Below are positions 14,320-23,047 of a stretch of 42,246 nt of DNA, piece after piece (position 1 is the first letter of the stretch; the number at the start of each line of letters is the position of its first letter). Both the position numbers and the translations under genes were made by a program. The notes under the pieces were generated by a model. The model was given only the letters and a program-made list of their open reading frames with translations, was not told the DNA's origin and did no database searches. The DNA is taken from positions 1-42,246 of the forward strand of contig JAQWSQ010000006.1 in the NCBI GenBank assembly GCA_029243145.1. Reading direction: 5' to 3'. The DNA comes from Planctomycetaceae bacterium. Its GTDB lineage: Bacteria > Planctomycetota > Planctomycetia > Planctomycetales > Planctomycetaceae.

Positions 14320-15705
14320 ATGCTCACTTTTCATGATCAAAAATCACGCCGCGAATTTCTCCGGCTTGGCTCACTCGCCATGGGCGGGGCTGCGCTGGCT
14401 CCCTGGATGACTCCTCACGCAAACGCGGCTGTTCAATCGGCTGTGTTGACCGGGAAGTCGGTTATTTTTCTCTTCATGCACGGCGGCCCGTCGCAGATCG
14501 AGACGTTCGATCCCAAGATGGATATGCCGGCCGAGATTCGTTCGGCGACCGGTGAAGTCTCCACAAAGCTACCGGGAATTACATTTGGTGGCACGTTTCC
14601 GAAACTGGCTCAAGTGGCCGACAAATTGTCCATTATTCGTTCCTTCAAAACGGGCGACGGAAATCACGACATCAAGCCAATCGTCGGCAAAGACACTTTC
14701 GGAGCAAATCTTGGTTCGCTCTATGCCCGTGTCGCGGGGACCAATCATCCACAAACGGGATTACCGAATAACGTCGCTCTTTTCCCTCGGGCTATTGATC
14801 CCGAACGGATGGAACGGATTCAGCAGTTCGGGCGTTTCGATTCGACCGGGGAAGTCGGAGCGGCTTTTGCTCCGTTTATTCCGGGTGCCGGGGGTGACTT
14901 GCAAGAGAACATGAAACTGAAGTTGCCCATGGATCGCATTGGAGACCGACAGACATTGCTGTCGTCTCTCGATGCGGCACGCTGGGTCGTCGAAAGTTCC
15001 TCGAACGCGGGGCGGATTGACTCTTTAAGATCACAAGCCTTCGATACGATTCTCGGCGGAGCCGCCGATGCCTTTGATCTCTCCAAAGAGGATCCCAAAA
15101 CAGTCGCCCGGTACGATACCTCACCCTTGGTGAAGCCGCAGGACATTAGCAAACGGTGGAACAATTACGAACGCTATGTCGATAATTCTATCACTCTCGG
15201 CAAACTGTTATTGATGGCGAGACGTCTCTGCGAACGTGGCGTCGGCTTTGTGACCGTCACGACGAACTTCGTCTGGGACATGCATTCCGATGCCAATAAT
15301 GCGGGCGTCGATGAGGGAATGCGGTACATGGGATTGCCGTTCGATCATGCGGTTTCAGCATTGATTGAAGACATCCACCAACGTGGACTGGAGAACGATA
15401 TTCTCTTGGTATGCTGCGGCGAGATGGGACGGAACCCGCGCATCAATGCCCGTGGTGGACGCGATCATTGGGGTAACCTCTCGCCGCTGATGCTGTCCGG
15501 CGGTGGTCTTAATATGGGGCAGGTGATCGGTCAATCGAAGCGAGATGCGTCCGAGCCGTTGACATCACCGCTGACCATCAAGCATCTGCTAGCGACGATT
15601 CTACACACTCAGTTCAATGTCGGCGAATTGCGACTGCAACCAGAACTGCCGGGCGATTTGACCCGCAAGATGGCAAGCTGGGATCCGATCCCTGGGTTGT
15701 TGTGA
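14320..15705 (+). CDS. DUF1501 domain protein, Tat-exported
   Basis: Complete protein of 461 residues. The N-terminus has KSRREFLRLGSLAMGGAALAPW, a twin-arginine signal. DUF1501 marks are VIFLFMHGGPSQIETFDPK, KLPGITFGGTFPKLAQVADKLSIIRSF, WDMHSDANN, and the C-terminal CCGEMGRNPRINARGGRDHWGNLSPLMLSGGGL, equivalent to the alkaline-phosphatase-like metal site region. Unlike the copy at the left edge of the window, no DUF1549/DUF1553 gene is adjacent; it stands alone after the palindrome-rich gap and converges with the NodB-like gene. The role of the family is not established. Confidence 0.93.
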   Translation: MLTFHDQKSRREFLRLGSLAMGGAALAPWMTPHANAAVQSAVLTGKSVIFLFMHGGPSQIETFDPKMDMPAEIRSATGEVSTKLPGITFGGTFPKLAQVADKLSIIRSFKTGDGNHDIKPIVGKDTFGANLGSLYARVAGTNHPQTGLPNNVALFPRAIDPERMERIQQFGRFDSTGEVGAAFAPFIPGAGGDLQENMKLKLPMDRIGDRQTLLSSLDAARWVVESSSNAGRIDSLRSQAFDTILGGAADAFDLSKEDPKTVARYDTSPLVKPQDISKRWNNYERYVDNSITLGKLLLMARRLCERGVGFVTVTTNFVWDMHSDANNAGVDEGMRYMGLPFDHAVSALIEDIHQRGLENDILLVCCGEMGRNPRINARGGRDHWGNLSPLMLSGGGLNMGQVIGQSKRDASEPLTSPLTIKHLLATILHTQFNVGELRLQPELPGDLTRKMASWDPIPGLL

Positions 15706-15759
15706 CAGCTTGTGTCGAGCACCCATCGCAAGCTGGCAGGGACTTCGTGTTGAACAGAA

Positions 15760-17160
15760 TCACACAACCGCTAACCGACTTTCGCCCTTGGGCAAATCGA
15801 AGCAGAGTAAGCGTTTCTCTTTGATATCGCAGAACGTACCCGATTTCAGCTTTAATGGATCAGAGACCTGTGTGAAGCCAGCAATTGTTGAACCGGTTTG
15901 CAATGTTGGTCGTCCTGCTTGAGTCGGCTTCTTGACTTCCAGAGTAAAGTCGGGAGATGTGAACGGTGCTTTCAGGAAGACGGCGTTGTCCTGTTGAGTG
16001 ATGGTCGTTAACTCTTTCGCGGCCCAATAACGAGAGATTTCGCTCAGTTTCATCCAGATGAGATTTTCGTTGCGAGCATGAACCCGCTTGACGGATTCTT
16101 TGAAGATGTTGAAGCCGAGTTCGTCGCCATTGTAATAGATGCCGGGCCAATGACAGACCATGATGGCTGGTTCTCCTCGGTCGATCACTTCCGGTAAACG
16201 GCCTCCTTGCAGGTCTGCCGTAATCAACTTGTCGACCGAACCGGGAGTGAGTCCGTCCCAACCGCCGAACCAGTCACCTGTGCAGCCGATGATCGAGACG
16301 ACACATTGGGGATCGTCAGTGTCGAGTCCTTTCACATTTTCAACACGCGGAGCGACGCTGCGGTCATCGGTGTAAAGATGCCGGAAGTAATGAGGAATCT
16401 CGGTGCCGTACACATCTCTACAAGCTTGCAACGTACTGAGAGACAACGCCTCGCGGGACCGGTTGCCGTATCCTCCGGGAGTCGTCACTCCTTCACAGTA
16501 CAGACCCGCGTTTTTGAGGATACGCAGAGCATAGGCGGCGTAGTCGGCGAGTTCATCGGCAGACTTATTGACGCTCCAACCCCAGTTCTCCATATGGTTT
16601 TCGTCACGCAGGGGGTATGGCCTTCCTGTTTTGGTATTGATGGCCCAAGTGTGAGTCACCATTTCGGGGTGGATGTCCCAATCTTCCTGCATGAAGTCGC
16701 GGACCAGTTTCAAGCTGTCTTGAAGCTCTCGCTTCGTCCAGCCGGGCATCTCTTTGTCGACCCAGCCCACCATTGCCGGGTAAGGGACGATGCTGTATTT
16801 CCCTTTGACACCGTGGTCTCGGCACCATTCGCCGAACTTGCGCACGAACGAGTCGGGAATCTCTCGCGGTAGTGATTGCCAATCCTGCTTGTAGTTTTTG
16901 GGGAAGACTTCTGCGAACTGTGGGATGCAATAATGAGCAAGGTTTACCAGCGCACACGAATCGTCGATGATGAAGCTGAGAGGAACGCGATTGCGGGGAT
17001 TGAGGACCGTGACCGATTCCGCCTGCTGCGGACGTTCCCCCGGTTCTTGAGCCAACGTGGGAGCAGTTCGACTTAACCAGCCGACTGCCGGTAAGGTCGC
17101 CAGTGTTCCCCAAGTCGTTTGGGAGAGAAAATCGCGACGGTTGGGGTGGTCCTCTACCAT
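15760..17160 (-). CDS. Tat-exported NodB-like polysaccharide deacetylase candidate
   Basis: Protein of 466 residues; ATG at 17160 with GGAGGAG 8 nt upstream. HPNRRDFLSQTTWGTLATLPAVGWL is a twin-arginine signal. The catalytic part resembles the NodB fold: VPLSFIIDDSCALVNLAHY stands where the TFDDG motif is expected, PEMVTHTWAIN is a possible His motif, and YCEGVTTPGGYGNRSREAL resembles the RPPYG motif. The motifs are weak, so the family call is tentative; if right, it would remove acetyl groups from an exported or environmental glycan. A C-terminal beta-rich segment (about 390-466) follows. It is the last gene of a minus-strand block containing an HGSNAT-like acetyltransferase. Confidence 0.6.
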   Translation of the reverse strand: MVEDHPNRRDFLSQTTWGTLATLPAVGWLSRTAPTLAQEPGERPQQAESVTVLNPRNRVPLSFIIDDSCALVNLAHYCIPQFAEVFPKNYKQDWQSLPREIPDSFVRKFGEWCRDHGVKGKYSIVPYPAMVGWVDKEMPGWTKRELQDSLKLVRDFMQEDWDIHPEMVTHTWAINTKTGRPYPLRDENHMENWGWSVNKSADELADYAAYALRILKNAGLYCEGVTTPGGYGNRSREALSLSTLQACRDVYGTEIPHYFRHLYTDDRSVAPRVENVKGLDTDDPQCVVSIIGCTGDWFGGWDGLTPGSVDKLITADLQGGRLPEVIDRGEPAIMVCHWPGIYYNGDELGFNIFKESVKRVHARNENLIWMKLSEISRYWAAKELTTITQQDNAVFLKAPFTSPDFTLEVKKPTQAGRPTLQTGSTIAGFTQVSDPLKLKSGTFCDIKEKRLLCFDLPKGESRLAVV

Positions 17161-17199
17161 GCGAAGTTCTCCTCCCTCTTGAGTCTATCCAAAGGTGGG

Positions 17200-17619
17200 T
17201 CAGTTCCCGATGTACCAAAGCTTGCCAATTTTTGTGAATCTGACAGGGCGTTGTTCGACTTGCTCGCCATCGACTTCTTTGGTGAAATTGAAAACAACGG
17301 ATGTTTTGTCTTCGTTGTATTCTGGTTTGACTGTTTGAGCGGCTTTCAGAGCGTTCAGCAATTTGCCCGATTTTTCGCCTTCGCCAAACTTCTTGACGAC
17401 CAGTTCGTAGGCCCCCGCCTCTTTCATTTTGGCGAGATCAGCGGGAGGAACGTATTGATCGAGGAGTTCTTTGTATTTCTTGGCTTCGAGGATGGTAATC
17501 GCGTGAGTGATGGCGGTCTCGACGGAGGCCTGTGGATGGGCCTTTTTTTCTTCCTGAGCAATTAGCACATTGCTGGCAATAATTACGATTGAAAATGCGA
17601 ACAGTAAATAGCGAGTCAT
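17200..17619 (-). CDS. small secreted NTF2-like or DUF4878-like protein
   Basis: Protein of 139 residues from the ATG at 17619, with GAGG 9 nt upstream; a GTG at 17634 is in frame but overlaps that ribosome binding site. A signal peptide (MTRYLLFAFSIVIIASNVLIAQ) is followed by helices (VETAITHAITILEAKKYKEL) and a beta-sheet C-terminus ending VRFTKIGKLWYIGN. This helix-then-sheet layout, with a final KxGKWYI-type strand, is that of NTF2-like folds. No catalytic residues are evident. It lies 39 bp upstream of the NodB-like gene and is probably co-transcribed with it. Confidence 0.75.
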   Translation of the reverse strand: MTRYLLFAFSIVIIASNVLIAQEEKKAHPQASVETAITHAITILEAKKYKELLDQYVPPADLAKMKEAGAYELVVKKFGEGEKSGKLLNALKAAQTVKPEYNEDKTSVVFNFTKEVDGEQVEQRPVRFTKIGKLWYIGN

Positions 17620-17671
17620 AGAAGTATTCCTCACAGAAAGAATGTGAAAAAAGACGAGATATCTGTTGAGT

Positions 17672-17695
17672 ATAAAGCATGGCTTTTGGTCATGC
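17672..17695 (-). terminator. weak terminator candidate after the HGSNAT-like gene
   Basis: On the minus strand GCATG (17695-17691) pairs with CATGC (17681-17677) around a 9-nt loop and is followed by TTTATA. The stem is short, so this is a tentative call. Confidence 0.3.
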
Positions 17696-17728
17696 CATCA
17701 TTAATTTATTGAGGGTACACGTTGAGAA

Positions 17729-19099
17729 TCAAATGCGAACGAAAAGTTTACGGCGATACATCCAGAAGACAATAAGCCACATCGTAAAGAGAATGAGCAG
17801 CGACTCGTTAATCTGTGCGTAAACATTCTTTTCGCTGAAAAAGATAGGAACTAGACTTGAATGGAACACGGCGTCGATGGTCGCCATATGGGTTTCCAAA
17901 TTATGTCCAATCCAGCCATGAATCATGGATGCCATGAAGTAAAAGGCAATCGAATTCATCCCCACCACAACCAGCGGAAAACCAAGCCGTTTCACTTTGA
18001 GGACATCGAAGACCAGAAAGAATATGCCCATCATGATCAACACCCAACCGGTGCTGAAGATGGCCCAAGTGGGTGTCCAGATCCGTTTGATGATGGGTGA
18101 AGCAGTCCAACCCCAATCACCCGTATCGATGGGCCAGATGTGAGTATCCATCAGCATCCCGATAACTAACAAAAGAAATCCGGAAGCGAACAACAGGCGA
18201 CATTTTCGTTGCTCGGTCTCGGGACCGATGAGTAATTGCCCCGCCATCAGGCCAAAAATCATGGTGGCGATTGATGGGATAAAGCTGAGCGTAGTGTAGC
18301 CCCCTGTATTGGCCCAGAACTTCTTGCCGCGAAATTCGTCTTCAAATCGCGGTGGTTTGTTGAGCCATTCGCGATCAAAACCGGCGGCAGCGTTAGTGTG
18401 TTTGTTCCAATGAGCGGCGTAAGTGTCGTCAAACTGCTCAGCCTCGACTAACGGATCAAAGCCTTCTTCTTCAAGCCAGGCATACAGGTCGGTCTGTTCC
18501 TGTTCGGGAATTTGATAATCGTAGAACCAATATCCGTAACCTCCCAGAATGACGATGATCGCCAGCATTTGAACGCCCGAATTTCGTCCAACTAACAGAT
18601 AGACGAAGATGTATCCCAAGCCGATTTGCGTCAGCACGTTGACAAGCTTGAAATGAGTCATCGGGTCGCCGACCGAATATAGAAACACGCCCATACCTAT
18701 TAAAATGATCGAACGAAGTGTCGCGTGTAGTAACCGTCCGAGCCCATGCTGACCTTTTTGGGCGCGTTTGGAATACGAGAAGGGCATCGAAACGCCCACC
18801 ATGAACATGAAGGCGGGTTGGATTAGATCCCAGAATGCGCAGCCGACCCAAGGGACGTGAGAAAGCTGATACGCCATGGTCTCCCAAAGAGCTTTGCTTT
18901 GCCCTGATGCCAGAATCTCAGACTGGTGATTTCTCCAAACACGCGCGATAGCGAAGCCTTCCGAGGCCATCATCAGCATCACGAAACCACGGAATGCATC
19001 GAGTGAAACGAGCCTAGGCACTGGTTTATTGCGATCCGCTTCTTCATTGATCGCTCTTTGTAGCGGTGTTTCATGCGGTTTGGAAATGGGAATCGTCAT
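17729..19099 (-). CDS. HGSNAT-like membrane acetyltransferase (DUF5009/DUF1624 type)
   Basis: Integral membrane protein of 456 residues. After a short cytoplasmic N-terminus it has PRLVSLDAFRGFVMLMMASEGFA, the signature of the heparan-alpha-glucosaminide N-acetyltransferase / acyltransferase-3-like group, then about nine further hydrophobic segments (for example FWDLIQPAFMFMVGVSMPFSYSKR, LNVLTQIGLGYIFVYLL-like, SFIPSIATMIFGLMAGQLLIG, WAIFSTGWVLIMMGIFFLVF). The relatives move an acetyl group from cytoplasmic acetyl-CoA across the membrane onto a terminal glucosamine or other glycan. Its start is only 43 bp from the stop of the giant fusion gene upstream, so the two probably share a transcript. 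The acceptor sugar is unknown. Confidence 0.87.
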   Translation of the reverse strand: MTIPISKPHETPLQRAINEEADRNKPVPRLVSLDAFRGFVMLMMASEGFAIARVWRNHQSEILASGQSKALWETMAYQLSHVPWVGCAFWDLIQPAFMFMVGVSMPFSYSKRAQKGQHGLGRLLHATLRSIILIGMGVFLYSVGDPMTHFKLVNVLTQIGLGYIFVYLLVGRNSGVQMLAIIVILGGYGYWFYDYQIPEQEQTDLYAWLEEEGFDPLVEAEQFDDTYAAHWNKHTNAAAGFDREWLNKPPRFEDEFRGKKFWANTGGYTTLSFIPSIATMIFGLMAGQLLIGPETEQRKCRLLFASGFLLLVIGMLMDTHIWPIDTGDWGWTASPIIKRIWTPTWAIFSTGWVLIMMGIFFLVFDVLKVKRLGFPLVVVGMNSIAFYFMASMIHGWIGHNLETHMATIDAVFHSSLVPIFFSEKNVYAQINESLLILFTMWLIVFWMYRRKLFVRI

Positions 19100-19142
19100 A
19101 CGTTGTTCCGCTGGGTGATTGCGATTTCATTAGCATAGAGTT

Positions 19143-22100
19143 TTATTCTGTGCCGTGACCATGTCCCGGTTTGAGGCCGGGGCCTGCTTTGTCTTTCAGG
19201 TGTTCTGGGAGTTTGTAACCCCCGGCTTCGAGGAAAGAGAGCAGGTCGAGGATTTCATCTTTTTGCAGCACATCCGCCAATCCTTTCGGCATCGGTGAGA
19301 TTTTCGAGGGGAATTGTTCGTCAATTTTATTCTTGCTGATGATCGTCACTTGTGTCGGTAACAGCAGGTTTTGAATCAAGTGGAGTTCATCGTCGGTTTC
19401 CTTGGCAATCACTCCGGTGAGAACTTTTCCGCTCTTGAGAATCAACTGGTGAGGTTGGTACTTCTTGTTGATTTCGGTGGAGGGTTCCAGAATTTGTTGC
19501 AACAGCTTTTCGCCGCGATAGTTTTTTGTGACTTCCGTCAAGTCGGGGCCGAGTTTTACGCCGTGATGGCCCACGACATGACATTGATGACAGCGTGCTT
19601 TCAAAAACGCTTGCATTCCTCGCATGACCCGATTTTCTGATTGTTTCACTTTCATGCCAGCAAAATCGGTCATTGTCCATTGCTTGACGATTTGTGGCTT
19701 ACTCTCTGCAAGCAACTGCTTCGCTTCTTCGAGACTCGAACCGACTGCAATGCTGCCGTTCATAATAACCCAGTGCCCCGGGAATGTGCAGACGAATGGA
19801 TAGATTCCCGGTTCTTTGGGGGCGACAAATCGTAAAACATGAACCTGAGTTTTGCGTGTGGGGCCAATCATGGGAGACGCTTTCAGAATCAGACTTTTTT
19901 TCTCTGCCGGAATGAAGTCGGAATTCGCAAAATTTGGGTCTTTCGCCATCGCATTGGCGGCCATACCGACCTCTTCCAAAGCTCCCGGTTTGACGATCAC
20001 GAGATTGTGGTCGGTTGCATCGGGATTCGAGAAAACAATTTTGACCGGTTGTCCGCTTGTTACTGCGATTTGATCTTCAGTGAATCGCATTCGTTCAGGA
20101 ACACATCCAATTTTGACCGTTTTGAGATTATTTTGGCTATCGAATTGGGCTTCAGAGGCGGTCGGTGCCGGTTCTTTGAGTTCGCTGCTGCGTTCCAGTT
20201 TTTTCATCAAGCGGGCAAGATTATAATTCGGATCATTTTCCCAATGCGGTTTCAGAGTATGTGATCCGAGAGAACAGCGAATCGCGTAAGCAAGATGTTT
20301 GTCACTGGGATGATTCAAAATGTCGAGCATCGCATTGAGAGCGTCTTTGGTTCCGATGTAACTGGCTGCGATGGCGGCTTCCATGCGAACAAGGCCGTTA
20401 GAATCATTGGCCGACTTGTTGAGGAGTTCGATGGCATCCGGCATTTCGGTATGCCAGTAGCGCAGTTGTTGTGTGGCTGCAGCACGAGCATGATGATCGT
20501 TACTTTTTAGAATGTCTCGCAGCAAGTCCGTATCGACCGCTTCGATCCACCGTAACGTCCAGACGGCTTCGATTTGATGATGTGGGTAACGCTGATGGTT
20601 TTTATCGAGGTTGGATACCCAGGTCTTTACAGTGTGTTCGACTTGTTGTTGGTCTCGTTCACGAAGTTCCCGTTTGGCCCAATAGCGATAACGGTATTCT
20701 GGACGAGCCAACATCTCCACTAATTCGGCGATGGACATTTCTGCGAAGTTCGGTGAGTCCTGAACCGGGTGTCCCTTGGCCGTAATTCTCCAGATACGCC
20801 CCGAGTGACGGTCGCGGCGTTCGTCCCGCAGCGAATATTGGGCGTGTCCTTTCACGGGGTTATACCAGTCGCAGATATACATGGCACCGCGTGGCCCGTA
20901 TCGTAAATCGACGGGAATGAAACTGAGGTTCGACGAGAAAATCAGATCGCTGACATATTCTTCGTCGTATCCGAATTCGCCTTCGACCCATTTGTGAATT
21001 TCAATCCGGTTTGTTGGCTTGTACCGGGCTTTGATAAAGCCTCCCTGTAACTCTTCTGGGAATGTGTTGAAGTCAACAAACTCATGGCCTGCCGTTCCCG
21101 AATAGGCTTGCAAACCAGCCGGCTTAGGATGTTGAGACGGGTAAGGAGGATCGAGTGCATGAAATGCCGCTGCGAAGACCGGATGACTGGCAACGTGGTT
21201 TCCCCAATCATCAAAAGTGACACCCCACGGATTCGTACTTTGATAACTGCCGAAGCTGGTCAGCCGCTGATGAGCGGGCTCGAAGCGAAACCACCCACTG
21301 TTTTGTTGCCGGACGGGACCGTAGGGAGTTTCCACCTGGCTGTGATGAAAAATTGATTCGCGAAATATCAGATCTCCATCGGGTGTCCAGGAGAAATCGT
21401 GCAACGAGTGGTGCGAATCTTCGGTTCCGAAACCCGTCAACAACAATTTACGGACATCGGCTTTGTCGTCTCCATCGGTATCTTTCAGGAATGTCAGGTG
21501 TGGCATCTCGGAGACATAGATTCCTCCATCTCCAAACTCGAACGAAAGAGGGATGTGCAAGTCATCGGCGAAGACGGTCGATTTGTCAGCCTTTCCGTCA
21601 CCGTCGGTATCTTCGAGAATCACAATTTTGTCGTTCGGTTCGTTCATTGGATAAACGTGCGGATAAGTGGTCGAACAACTAACCCATAATCGTCCTTGAT
21701 TGTCCCACCGCATTTGGATCGGAGCGCCAATGTCGGGAAACTGTTCTTCACCTGCAAACAGATTCACTTCGAAGCGAGGATCGATCTTGAAGGCTTTGAG
21801 TTCGTCTTCTGCCGTCATCCATTCATTGGCACCACGACTTTGAGCTGTTTCCGGCATCTCGGGAAGATTGGAATCATCGAGTCGTTGCGGTAAGGGCTCA
21901 CCTTGAGCCAATGCCGACAGTCGGGCGTCCCGATTTTGCACCATCAAATTGAAGTTCTTCATGGCGGGGAGGAAATCCAAATAGCCGTACGAACCTTTGC
22001 GGCCACCGGTGTAATAGAAGGTGTTGAGTGGTCGATAGCGCCGGAAATACTGTCGGTTTTTATCGACGACCAGCTCGCGAATCTGTTCGTTGATGTCGGA

Positions 22101-22958
22101 GGCGTCTTCCTGAAATGTCCCACTGAAGAGGGACCGTGAAAAGACCTCGTAACCTTCTTTATTAAGATGCACGCCGTTCAACGTGATCGGCGTTTCGCTC
22201 TCTTCCATCGCAGCGGCTGTCGCTTCGTAGACATCGACAAATCCGACTCTTGTTTTGATGGCGACTCGTTTCACCGCATCGGCATAAAGTCGAATATTCT
22301 TATTGTTGGCTTTTGCGGGAACGCCTTCGATATTCTCATTTGCGATGGGGGAGACAAGAACAATCTGAGGACCGGTTTTTCCGTTGAAGGCACTCGACTT
22401 GAGTTTGGAAACGAACTTCGTGAGAGCGATCTCAAAGTCGGTGACTGCCAAGTGACCTGCAAAGGACTCATTGAATCCGTACGACGCGAATATGACCTCG
22501 ATCTTCTCATAGGTGAGGTGCTGATTGATGTCGGCGAAGTTGTCGGGACGTGGTTGCAAATCGGGAGTGTCTGCCGACCAGCAGAGGTTCCTGACAGTCA
22601 GTTTGTGGTCCGGATATTTTTGATGCAGGAATGTTTCGAAATAACCATGAAACTGAGACTGCTCAAGGAGGCCGTTGCCGATGAACGCAATGCGAGCCTC
22701 TTTGGTAAATTGCAACGGGAGTTTGGTAGAAACGGGTCGCACGGTGGGGGCACGTGGTGCAGAGTTTTCAAAGATGGCATACTTGGCGTATTCGGGATCT
22801 TTCTCGGGAGCCGGTTTGTCGGTCTTCTGATTTTTGGCATCTTGGACTTTGGGTTTATTTTTCTTCGATTTCTGAGCATCGAGATGCGTCGAAGAAACCA
22901 GAACTCCACAGAGAGAGACGACCGTTACAAACAAACAACATTGAGCGAATCGAGACAT
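19143..22958 (-). CDS. giant secreted redox fusion: SGNH-like + dehydrogenase propeller + HEAT + cupredoxin + cytochrome c
   Basis: Protein of 1271 residues; ATG at 22958 with AAGG 7 nt upstream (a TTG precedes it). Parts in order: signal peptide; Lys-rich linker; SGNH-hydrolase-like domain (about 75-285); PVC-type membrane-bound dehydrogenase propeller (about 385-730) with two DTDGDxKAD calcium-type loops; HEAT-like helices (about 740-905); type 1 copper domain (about 945-1075) with ligands H985, C1058, H1063 and M1067; cytochrome c domain with CHQCH (1124-1128) and the downstream planctomycete heme-domain extension; His/Gly-rich tail. The Ser of the SGNH nucleophile block is replaced (FIGNGLLE), so esterase activity is doubtful. 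Probably oxidises a sugar or alcohol outside the cytoplasm and passes electrons to copper and heme. Paralog of the gene at 24188-29137. Confidence 0.88.
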   Translation of the reverse strand: MSRFAQCCLFVTVVSLCGVLVSSTHLDAQKSKKNKPKVQDAKNQKTDKPAPEKDPEYAKYAIFENSAPRAPTVRPVSTKLPLQFTKEARIAFIGNGLLEQSQFHGYFETFLHQKYPDHKLTVRNLCWSADTPDLQPRPDNFADINQHLTYEKIEVIFASYGFNESFAGHLAVTDFEIALTKFVSKLKSSAFNGKTGPQIVLVSPIANENIEGVPAKANNKNIRLYADAVKRVAIKTRVGFVDVYEATAAAMEESETPITLNGVHLNKEGYEVFSRSLFSGTFQEDASDINEQIRELVVDKNRQYFRRYRPLNTFYYTGGRKGSYGYLDFLPAMKNFNLMVQNRDARLSALAQGEPLPQRLDDSNLPEMPETAQSRGANEWMTAEDELKAFKIDPRFEVNLFAGEEQFPDIGAPIQMRWDNQGRLWVSCSTTYPHVYPMNEPNDKIVILEDTDGDGKADKSTVFADDLHIPLSFEFGDGGIYVSEMPHLTFLKDTDGDDKADVRKLLLTGFGTEDSHHSLHDFSWTPDGDLIFRESIFHHSQVETPYGPVRQQNSGWFRFEPAHQRLTSFGSYQSTNPWGVTFDDWGNHVASHPVFAAAFHALDPPYPSQHPKPAGLQAYSGTAGHEFVDFNTFPEELQGGFIKARYKPTNRIEIHKWVEGEFGYDEEYVSDLIFSSNLSFIPVDLRYGPRGAMYICDWYNPVKGHAQYSLRDERRDRHSGRIWRITAKGHPVQDSPNFAEMSIAELVEMLARPEYRYRYWAKRELRERDQQQVEHTVKTWVSNLDKNHQRYPHHQIEAVWTLRWIEAVDTDLLRDILKSNDHHARAAATQQLRYWHTEMPDAIELLNKSANDSNGLVRMEAAIAASYIGTKDALNAMLDILNHPSDKHLAYAIRCSLGSHTLKPHWENDPNYNLARLMKKLERSSELKEPAPTASEAQFDSQNNLKTVKIGCVPERMRFTEDQIAVTSGQPVKIVFSNPDATDHNLVIVKPGALEEVGMAANAMAKDPNFANSDFIPAEKKSLILKASPMIGPTRKTQVHVLRFVAPKEPGIYPFVCTFPGHWVIMNGSIAVGSSLEEAKQLLAESKPQIVKQWTMTDFAGMKVKQSENRVMRGMQAFLKARCHQCHVVGHHGVKLGPDLTEVTKNYRGEKLLQQILEPSTEINKKYQPHQLILKSGKVLTGVIAKETDDELHLIQNLLLPTQVTIISKNKIDEQFPSKISPMPKGLADVLQKDEILDLLSFLEAGGYKLPEHLKDKAGPGLKPGHGHGTE

Positions 22959-23047
22959 CAAAGAACCTTAATTACCAACCCGGCGAGCAATTCTGACGAA
23001 TCTGCATGATAGCCGCACGCAGCGAGATAATCACGTGTTGATTCGAT

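Noticed and set aside
22167-23009. 280-codon open frame on the plus strand
   Set aside because: It lies opposite the signal peptide and SGNH region of the giant gene. The minus frame has recognisable domains and a ribosome binding site; the plus frame has neither.
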